Of a stretch of 8,398 nucleotides of DNA, positions 1 to 6,135 are shown piece by piece. A model generated the notes under the pieces. The model was given only the letters and a program-made list of their open reading frames with translations, ran no database searches and was not told the origin of the DNA. The stretch spans positions 1-8,398 of the forward strand of contig DSBX01000138.1 of the NCBI GenBank assembly GCA_011049385.1, read 5' to 3'. This DNA comes from Caldifarciminota bacterium (GTDB lineage Bacteria > Hydrothermota > Tepidihabitantia > Tepidihabitantales > Tepidihabitantaceae). The first letter of the stretch is position 1. Each line of letters starts with the position of its first letter. The position numbers and the translations under genes were made by a program.

Positions 1-1
1 G

Positions 2-106
2 GACCGGACCGATGACGGCGGCCGGCTGGTTGCGAACGGTACCTACTTCTACCGGTTGACGGTGGAAGGTCGTACGGTCGCGGCGAAGTCGGTAGTCCTG
101 AATTAG
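2..106 (+). CDS. C-terminal end of a secreted/surface protein with FlgD-like or T9SS-type sorting tail (5' partial)
   Basis: Only the last 34 codons are present; the frame enters from outside the window and ends at TAG 104-106. The peptide starts DRTDDGGRLVANGTYFYRL and ends AAKSVVLN. This is the usual form of the last beta strands of a FlgD-type Ig-like domain / type IX secretion type-A-like tail: a D/G-rich turn, then G-x-Y-x-Y-R-L, a short turn, and a final strand of the K-x-V-V-L form at the very C terminus. In Bacteroidetes such tails direct export by the type IX system; in several candidate phyla the same tail ends many large extracellular proteins, though secretion by that route is often unproven. 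The function of the rest of the protein cannot be judged. A strong hairpin terminator starts 18 bases after the stop, so this gene ends its own transcript and is not part of the macroglobulin operon. Confidence 0.75.
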   Translation, partial: DRTDDGGRLVANGTYFYRLTVEGRTVAAKSVVLN

Positions 107-124
107 CGTTTCGACACGCAATCT

Positions 125-160
125 TGCGGGCCGCCCGTTCGGGCGGCCCGCAGTCTCTTT
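125..160 (+). terminator. Intrinsic terminator of the upstream partial gene
   Basis: There is a perfect 12-bp GC-rich stem: the arm TGCGGGCCGCCC (125-136) pairs with 141-152 around the tetraloop GTTC (137-140). It is followed on the plus strand by the pyrimidine-rich stretch TCTCTTT (154-160). The minus strand has no U tract after the hairpin, so it is oriented rightward and ends the transcript of the gene stopping at 106. Confidence 0.8.
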
Positions 161-186
161 GTCGGGTGCCGTTCGGGCAGGATAGC

Positions 187-215
187 AAAGACCGGCCCGC
201 CTGGGCGGGCCGGTC
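187..215 (-). terminator. Intrinsic terminator of the tRNA-Asn gene
   Basis: Bases 190-201 and 204-215 are perfect 12-base complements (GACCGGCCCGCC and its reverse complement). In practice this gives an 11-bp stem closed by a 4-base loop. Read on the minus strand, the stem is followed by TTTGCTATCC, a short U run, while on the plus strand it is followed by AAGCTCC with no U run. It begins 3 bases after the 3' end of the tRNA, so it most likely ends the tRNA transcript. The U run is short, so termination may be only moderate. Confidence 0.7.
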
Positions 216-218
216 AAG

Positions 219-291
<73 letters not shown>

Positions 292-374
292 ATGGCGCTA
301 CGCGAGTCGGCACCGGTTTCTGTTCCCGCGCACAGCTCACGGCAACCTGACAGCGAAGCGACAGGTGCTGGGTC

Positions 375-402
375 ATGTTATCCCGCGTGCTGTCCGAGTC
401 AA
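375..402 (-). promoter_or_regulatory. Promoter candidate for tRNA-Asn, reading leftward
   Basis: On the minus strand, a -35 box TTGACT (402-397; 5 of 6 matches to TTGACA) is followed after 16 bases by a -10 box TAACAT (380-375; 4 of 6 matches to TATAAT). Transcription would begin near 368, leaving a 5' leader of about 77 bases before the tRNA, to be removed by RNase P. No better pair was seen between 292 and 374. This assumes a housekeeping sigma factor of the usual specificity. Confidence 0.5.
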
Positions 403-420
403 GCCGGTTCGCGGCTTGAC
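398..420. repeat. 9-bp inverted repeat shared by two divergent -35 boxes
   Basis: GTCAAGCCG (398-406) and CGGCTTGAC (412-420) are perfect inverted copies separated by GTTCG. Most of the -35 hexamer of the leftward promoter lies in the left arm, and most of that of the rightward promoter lies in the right arm. The symmetry may simply reflect two opposed promoters, or it may be a dimeric regulator site covering both. The sequence cannot distinguish these. As RNA it would be only a small hairpin without a U tract, so a terminator is unlikely. Confidence 0.6.
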
Positions 421-443
421 AACGAGTGCGGTAGGTGAATACT
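416..443 (+). promoter_or_regulatory. Promoter candidate for the macroglobulin-pbpC operon
   Basis: A perfect -35 hexamer TTGACA (416-421) is followed after 16 bases by AATACT (438-443; 4 of 6 matches to TATAAT). The start of transcription would fall near 450, giving a leader of about 34 bases that contains the ribosome binding site at 473-478. The strength of the -35 box supports the call; the -10 box is only fair. Confidence 0.5.
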
Positions 444-472
444 CGGAGCGTGCATTCGCTATGACAATCCAT

Positions 473-478
473 AAGGAG
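473..478 (+). promoter_or_regulatory. Ribosome binding site deciding the start of the macroglobulin gene
   Basis: AAGGAG (473-478) is a strong Shine-Dalgarno match. It lies 5 bases before ATG 484 but only 2 bases before the in-frame TTG 481. The spacing therefore favours ATG 484 as the true start, one codon inside the longest possible reading frame. Confidence 0.8.
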
Positions 479-483
479 TCTTG

Positions 484-3400
484 ATGAGCCATCTGCGCGC
501 GTTGCTCGTGCTGGTCCTGTTGCTGGCCGGCGGCTGTCCGACCCCGGAACCGGCGGTGAGTTTCCGTGAGGTTGCGATGCCGGCATTCACCGAGGAGGAG
601 CTGGCCGCGGCCGAGCCGTTGGAGGTGACCGTTTCGATACCGACCGGCGAGGTCGAGCACCTTGGCGAAGCGGCCGAGGTCGCGGTAACGTTCTCGGACC
701 CGATGGTCGAGCTCGGCGCGGTCCCGGATGCGGTGGGTTTCCCCCTGCTCATTGAACCGGACCTGCCGGGGACCTGTCACTGGCTGGGCAACAGGACGAT
801 AGTGTTCCGTCCCGAGGGCGAACTGCCGGCCGCGACCGAGTTCGCGGTCCGGGTGCCACGCGGGGTGCGTTCGGTCGAGGGCCGGATGCTCAAACAGGAC
901 CACTTCTTCAGCTTCAGCACCGCCCGGCCGGAGCTGGAATACTCCAGTCCCTGGCACGGGAGCGAGATGGTCCGGCTTGACGCGCCCATCTACCTGCGGT
1001 TCAGCATCCCGGTCGAGCCGCGCACCGCGGCGCGTCACATCCGGCTGGTCGAGGACGGCGGTATCACCCGGCGCGTGAGCGTGAGCCGGCCGAAGGCCGG
1101 GGCCGGGCCGGACGAGTGGTGGTATTCTGAAGAAGACCTGGACCGGATGCTTCTTGTCCGTCCGGCCCGGGGAATGCGGATAGAGACTTCATATCGGCTG
1201 GTACTGGAGGCCGGGTTGCCGGCCCGGGAAGGCAACCGCGGTACCCGGCAGGAGCGGGTCATCGAGTTCCGCACTTTCAACCGGTTCCGGTTCGAGGGCG
1301 TAGAGGGTGCCGAAGGTCACCATCCCGAGGACGAGCTGGATTTCCGGTTCTCGAACCCGGTACCCTTGAGCCAGCTTGCCGACAACATCAGTTTCACGCC
1401 GGTGGTCAAGGTGCCGGCGCGGTACCTCCGGCAGGACTGGGATACCCGGTACCCTTCGCTCGACCTCGGGCTTCAGCCCGAAATCCGGTACCGGGTCAAG
1501 CTGTCGCGCTGGCTGCGGGACGCTTACGGCAACCGCCTGGGTCGAGATGTGACGTTCGAACTCCGGACCGTTTCCTATCGGCCGTCGTTCGGGATGCCGG
1601 GCGGGCCCGGGATAGTCGAGAGCGACGGCGAGCTCCTTTACCCGGTGCGGCTGGTGAACGTTGACAGCCTCGGTATCGGGATGAGACGGCTCCGCGCTTC
1701 GGAGGTCGTGCCCTTCTGGCGCTCGGCCTATGATTCCTACGACGGCAGTCGGCCCTGGCAGAGAGAAGGTTTCTTCAGTCACCGCCGGGTGTGGCGCCCG
1801 GGGCTGGAGCGCAACCGGCGGGCGCTGATACCGATCAGGCTCGAACCGGGCCTGGGCGGCGTCTCGTCCGGCTTCCTGTTCATCGAGCTTGACGGCGGCG
1901 CGGATTTCGACCGCTGGCGGCGCTACTCGCGGGCGTTCCTGCAGGTCACGCCCTACGGTTTGACCGGCAAGTTCGCGCCCGAGAACGGCGTTGTGCTGGT
2001 GACCCGGCTGAGCGACGCCGGGCCGGTGGCGGGCGCGGAACTGGAACTGCGCGACGACGACAACCGCCTGCTCTGGACCGGCAGGAGCGGGCCGGACGGA
2101 ACCGCGGAACTGCCCGGCTGGCAGACGCTGGGACTGCGGCCACGCAGTCGCTGGTCGAGCCCGCGGATGTGGCTGTTCGCGCGGGGCGCGGACGGCGACG
2201 CCTTCGTGCATTCGGAGTGGGGCACCGGCATCCAGCCCTGGGAGTTCGGGGTCAGCTTCGACTGGTACCCGGACCCGACCCGGCCCGAGGCCTTCCTGTT
2301 CACCGAGAAGGGCCTCTACCGCGCGGGCGACACGGTGCGGGTCAAGGGGATGGTGCGCTCCCGGCGGCTCGGCCGCTGGGTCGTGCCTGCGGCGGGCAGG
2401 GGTTGGGTGCGGGTCAGTGACCCGCGCGGCGAGGAGGTCTTCCGCCGCGAACTGGGGCTGAACGAGTTCGGCGCCTTCGACCTGACGGTGCCGCTCAGGT
2501 CGGACGCGGTGTCGGGCTGGTATTCGGTCAGCTACGAACTGGGCGATGAGGAGTTCCACGGCTCTTTCCGGGTCGAGGCGTACCGGCCGGCGGAGTTCGA
2601 GGTCAAGGTTGAGTCCGAGCGCGACGAGTACGTCGCGGGTGACGAACTCCGCGCCGCCATTGAGGCGCGCTACCTGTTCGGCGCGGCGATGGCCGGGGAC
2701 GAGGTGGATTGGTCGGTCAGCCTGAGCCCGGACTGGTACGTGCCGCCGGGGTTGGACGGCTTCAACTGGGGGCCGGAGATGGAGGAGATGCCGTATGAAT
2801 ACCGGCGGCTTGCCTCCGGGGCCGGGTCCCTCGACGACGCGGGCCGGTTCGCGGTCCGGACCCGGCTCAACCCGGGCGCGGGCCCGCGCAGTTACCGGGT
2901 GAACGTGGAGGCTACGGTCACCGCCCGGAACCGGCGGCAGATCGCCGGTCGGGGGAGCTGGCTCCTGCACCGGGCCGAGTTCTACGCCGGGGTCCGGGTC
3001 AAGGACCCGTTCGTGACCGTCGGCGACAGCGCCGGGTTCGAGTTCGTCACGGCCCGGCCCGACGGCACGCCGGAGCCGGGACAGAACCTGAGCGTGACCG
3101 TCTACCGCCGGGTCTGGCATTCGGCACGCAAGGCCCAGACCGGGGGCAGGTACGGCTGGCTGAGCGAGCCCAGGGACGAGAAGGTCGCATCGTTCCGAAT
3201 CCGCACCGGCGCGACACCGGAACGGCGCAGTTACCGGCCGAACCGGCCCGGGCTGTACTGGCTCAAGGTCGAGGGCCGGGACCGGCGGCGGAACCCGGTG
3301 CGCGCCGACGCGACGTTCTGGGTCGCGGGCCCGGGCGAGGCCTCCTGGCTGATGAAGGACGACGACCTGCTCGAACTGGTCCGGGACCGGCCGAACTACC

Positions 3401-6132
3401 GTCCCGGCGATACCGCCCGGATTTTCGTCAAGTCGCCCTGGCAGGATGTCCGGGCGCTGGTGACGGTCGAGCGCGAGCAGGTCATTGACCGGTTCCAGGT
3501 GGACATCAAGGGCAATGCCGAGTACGTCCGGATGCCGGTTCGGGCCGAGCACGCGCCCAACGTCTTTGTGTCGGTGATGCTGTTCAAGGGCCGGACCGCG
3601 GATGCCGGTTTCGGCGACGAGGGGCAGGACCTGGGCAAGCCGGCGTTCCGGGTCGGCTACGTCGAACTGCCGGTCGAGGCCGAATCGCGGCGACTGCAGG
3701 TCAAGCTCAATCCCGGGCGGGACGAGTACGAGCCGGGCGATACGGTCGAGCTCGACATCTCGGTCCGGCGCGCGGACGGCAGTCCGGCCCGGGCCGAGGT
3801 CACGGTCGCGGTCGTTGACCTCGGGGTGCTTCGGCTCATCGGGTTTGAAACACCGGACCTGTTCGGGGTGTTCTACGCGCCGAGGCGGCTGTCGGTCGCG
3901 ACGGTCGAGTCGCGCCTGCACGTCGTCGGCCAGCGCAATTACGGACAGAAGGGGCTGGTGGCCGGCGACGGCCTCGTGCGCGACGTCGGAGCCGCGGAGG
4001 CGGAGCAATTCGGCGGCCGGTTCCGGGAGAAGTTCCTAGAGACCGCGCTCTGGCTGCCGGCGGTCCGAACCGGCGCGGACGGCCGGGCGCGGGCGAGGCT
4101 GGTCCTGCCCGATAACCTGACGACCTGGCAGGCGATGGCGGTGGCGGCGACGGTCGAGGAGTTCGGTTCCGGCGAGGCCCGGTTTCGGGCCAACAAGCCG
4201 CTCCTGCTCGCGCCCTCCCTGCCGCGCTTCATGCGGCCGGGTGATGAGTTCCGGGCCGGAGTGATGGTGCACAACCGGACCGACCGCGAACTCGAGGTGG
4301 AACTCCGGGCCCGGGGCAGCGGCGCGGCGGCGCTCGGCGGCAATGCCGTGCGCCGGGTAAAGGTCAGGCCGGCGGAGCCGGTCGAGGTGCTGTTCGACTG
4401 GCGCTGTGTCGGCGAGGGCGCGGCCGAGGTGTCGTTCGAGGCCGCTTCCGGCGCGTACCGCGACGCGCTCAGACTGCCGCTGGCGGTGCGCAACCCGCCG
4501 ATCGTCGAGGCGGTCGCGCTCTACGAGCACACCACCGACACGCTGACCATCCAGCGGCTGAACCTGCCCGCCGACGCGCTGGCCGGGGTCGGGGGACTGG
4601 AGATAACCGCCTCGGCATCGGGCCTGGCCGGGCTTGAGCGCGGGCTCGAGTACCTGCGGACCTACCCGCACGATTGCCTCGAACAGCGTCTGAGCCGGGC
4701 CCTGCCGTTCATCGTCGGGGAGACGCTCATCAACGACTTCGGGCTGTCCGAACTCCGGGGCGATGCGCTCCGCAAGTTCGTCCGGGAACAGCTCGCACCG
4801 GTCGGCCGGTATCAGGACGCTTCGGGCGGGTTCCGGTTCTGGCCGGGCGAGGACACCCGGGGGCCGGTTTCGCCCTACCTGTCCGCGTACTCGATGTACG
4901 TGCTGGGCCGGGCGCGGGCGGCCGGTTACGCGGTGGACGAGCGGGTCGCGGCGCTGGGCCGGGCCTGGCTGCTCAACTGGCTCAACTACTCCGGTACCGG
5001 CGGCGACTGGCCCTACTCGGTGGACGAGCGGCTGACCACCCGGGCGCTGGCGCTCGATGCGCTCTCGCTCTGGGATGCGGATGTCATCGGCGGTCTCAAC
5101 CTGCTGGCCGGGCAGGCGGACCAGCTCTCGGTCTTCGGCAAGGCGCACCTGCTCCGGGCCCTGACCCGGTCCGGCGCGGGCCGGGCGGCCGGGGACCTCG
5201 TCGCGCAGGCGCTGTTCAACAAGCTCAAGCTGTCGCCGACGACCGCGCATTTCGAGGAAGGCGCCGAAGGCGGCTGGCTCTGGCATTCCAACGTCCGGAC
5301 GACCGCGGCCGCGCTCGAAGCGTTCATCACCGCCCGGGGCGAGTTCGAACACGCCGACAAGGTGGTGCGCTGGCTGGTGAGCGAGCGTCGGGCCGGCCGC
5401 TGGCGGACGACGCAGGAGAATGTCTACGTCTTCGACGCGCTCGCCGCCTACTACCGGCAGTACGAGCGGGTTTCGCCCGATTTCGAGTTCGCGGTGCGGC
5501 TGGCCGGCCGCGAGGCGCTGGCCGGTGAGTTCCGGGGCCGGACCCTGCGTACCAGCCGGGCGTTCCTGCCGATGAGCGAGCTGGCGTCAGGGCCGGCCGC
5601 GGCCGAAATCCGCAGGCAGGGCCCGGGCCGGCTCTACTACGGGCTCCGGCTCAGCTACGCACCGACCGGCGAGCTCAAGCCGCGGAGCGAGGGGTTCACC
5701 ATCGAGCGTACGGTCCGGCCGGTCGAGGGCCGGGGGATCGGCTTCGCGCGGGGGCGGGAGTACCTGGTGACGCTGACCGTCCGTACCGACCAGCAGAGGC
5801 TCTACGTCGTGCTCGATGACCCGTTGCCGGCCGGCTTCGAAATCGTCAACACCTCGTTCGCGACCGAGAGCCGCGAGCTGGCCGGCCGTCTCGGTGAGGC
5901 CCGGGCCGCGGAGCCCGGTTCCTACTGGTGGGGCGGGTTCGACCACGAGGAGATCTACGACGACCGCTACGTGCTCTTCGCGACCTCGCTGGCCGCAGGG
6001 ACTCACGTCAAGACCTATATGGTCCGGGCGCTGACGCCGGGCCGGTTCCTCGCGCCGCCGGCAAAGGTGGAGGAGATGTACGCGCCTGAAGTCTTCGGCT
6101 ACACCGGCCAGCAGGTCATCAGGGTCGAATAG
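484..6132 (+). CDS. Bacterial alpha-2-macroglobulin lipoprotein, thioester type (YfhM/ECAM-like)
   Basis: This 1882-residue protein is a periplasmic protease trap anchored to a membrane. Residues 1-17 form a lipoprotein signal (hydrophobic run LLVLVLLLAGG) ending at Cys18. Approximate order: three Ig-like domains (48-148, 149-265, 266-370); macroglobulin-like modules (about 370-600); MG2 with GLYRAGDTVRVKG after F604; MG3 from about 700 (YRPAEFEVKV); MG4 from 829; MG5 with NYRPGDTAR at 971; MG6 to about 1131; a likely bait region at about 1136-1183; and the conserved A2M segment with W1190 and LPDNLTTW. The alpha-helical thioester domain carries CLEQ at 1398-1401, where Cys1398 and Gln1401 would form the reactive internal thioester. 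Further family signatures are WHSNVRTT (1600-1607) and TTQEN (1642-1646). The C-terminal bMG10 domain has DDPLPAGFE (1778-1786). With CxEQ intact it should be the trapping type rather than the thioester-less YfaS type. It is about 230 residues longer than E. coli YfhM (1653), plausibly because of extra N-terminal Ig-like domains. It lies 3 bases before pbpC, its classic partner. Confidence 0.95.
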   Translation: MSHLRALLVLVLLLAGGCPTPEPAVSFREVAMPAFTEEELAAAEPLEVTVSIPTGEVEHLGEAAEVAVTFSDPMVELGAVPDAVGFPLLIEPDLPGTCHWLGNRTIVFRPEGELPAATEFAVRVPRGVRSVEGRMLKQDHFFSFSTARPELEYSSPWHGSEMVRLDAPIYLRFSIPVEPRTAARHIRLVEDGGITRRVSVSRPKAGAGPDEWWYSEEDLDRMLLVRPARGMRIETSYRLVLEAGLPAREGNRGTRQERVIEFRTFNRFRFEGVEGAEGHHPEDELDFRFSNPVPLSQLADNISFTPVVKVPARYLRQDWDTRYPSLDLGLQPEIRYRVKLSRWLRDAYGNRLGRDVTFELRTVSYRPSFGMPGGPGIVESDGELLYPVRLVNVDSLGIGMRRLRASEVVPFWRSAYDSYDGSRPWQREGFFSHRRVWRPGLERNRRALIPIRLEPGLGGVSSGFLFIELDGGADFDRWRRYSRAFLQVTPYGLTGKFAPENGVVLVTRLSDAGPVAGAELELRDDDNRLLWTGRSGPDGTAELPGWQTLGLRPRSRWSSPRMWLFARGADGDAFVHSEWGTGIQPWEFGVSFDWYPDPTRPEAFLFTEKGLYRAGDTVRVKGMVRSRRLGRWVVPAAGRGWVRVSDPRGEEVFRRELGLNEFGAFDLTVPLRSDAVSGWYSVSYELGDEEFHGSFRVEAYRPAEFEVKVESERDEYVAGDELRAAIEARYLFGAAMAGDEVDWSVSLSPDWYVPPGLDGFNWGPEMEEMPYEYRRLASGAGSLDDAGRFAVRTRLNPGAGPRSYRVNVEATVTARNRRQIAGRGSWLLHRAEFYAGVRVKDPFVTVGDSAGFEFVTARPDGTPEPGQNLSVTVYRRVWHSARKAQTGGRYGWLSEPRDEKVASFRIRTGATPERRSYRPNRPGLYWLKVEGRDRRRNPVRADATFWVAGPGEASWLMKDDDLLELVRDRPNYRPGDTARIFVKSPWQDVRALVTVEREQVIDRFQVDIKGNAEYVRMPVRAEHAPNVFVSVMLFKGRTADAGFGDEGQDLGKPAFRVGYVELPVEAESRRLQVKLNPGRDEYEPGDTVELDISVRRADGSPARAEVTVAVVDLGVLRLIGFETPDLFGVFYAPRRLSVATVESRLHVVGQRNYGQKGLVAGDGLVRDVGAAEAEQFGGRFREKFLETALWLPAVRTGADGRARARLVLPDNLTTWQAMAVAATVEEFGSGEARFRANKPLLLAPSLPRFMRPGDEFRAGVMVHNRTDRELEVELRARGSGAAALGGNAVRRVKVRPAEPVEVLFDWRCVGEGAAEVSFEAASGAYRDALRLPLAVRNPPIVEAVALYEHTTDTLTIQRLNLPADALAGVGGLEITASASGLAGLERGLEYLRTYPHDCLEQRLSRALPFIVGETLINDFGLSELRGDALRKFVREQLAPVGRYQDASGGFRFWPGEDTRGPVSPYLSAYSMYVLGRARAAGYAVDERVAALGRAWLLNWLNYSGTGGDWPYSVDERLTTRALALDALSLWDADVIGGLNLLAGQADQLSVFGKAHLLRALTRSGAGRAAGDLVAQALFNKLKLSPTTAHFEEGAEGGWLWHSNVRTTAAALEAFITARGEFEHADKVVRWLVSERRAGRWRTTQENVYVFDALAAYYRQYERVSPDFEFAVRLAGREALAGEFRGRTLRTSRAFLPMSELASGPAAAEIRRQGPGRLYYGLRLSYAPTGELKPRSEGFTIERTVRPVEGRGIGFARGREYLVTLTVRTDQQRLYVVLDDPLPAGFEIVNTSFATESRELAGRLGEARAAEPGSYWWGGFDHEEIYDDRYVLFATSLAAGTHVKTYMVRALTPGRFLAPPAKVEEMYAPEVFGYTGQQVIRVE

Positions 6133-6135
6133 CGG

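Noticed and set aside
292..374. A small RNA or second tRNA in the leader between the tRNA and its promoter
   Set aside because: No cloverleaf, strong hairpin or conserved motif was seen. It is most simply the 5' leader of the tRNA precursor.
1240..1492. Five GGTACC hexamers within 253 bases (1240, 1359, 1421, 1448, 1487)
   Set aside because: They fall in coding sequence where common codons for Arg-Tyr and Gly/Arg-Tyr-Pro/Leu pairs produce the hexamer in GC-rich DNA. Spacing is irregular and no flanking sequence is shared, so there is no sign of a repeat family or regulatory array.
1189..4008. A 939-codon open frame on the minus strand, opposite the macroglobulin gene, and a similar 438-codon frame at 4036-5352
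   Set aside because: Very GC-rich coding DNA keeps the antisense frame open because its stop codons are AT-rich. The translations are Pro/Arg/Glu-rich without recognisable domains, while the plus strand carries a full conserved protein with family motifs throughout.
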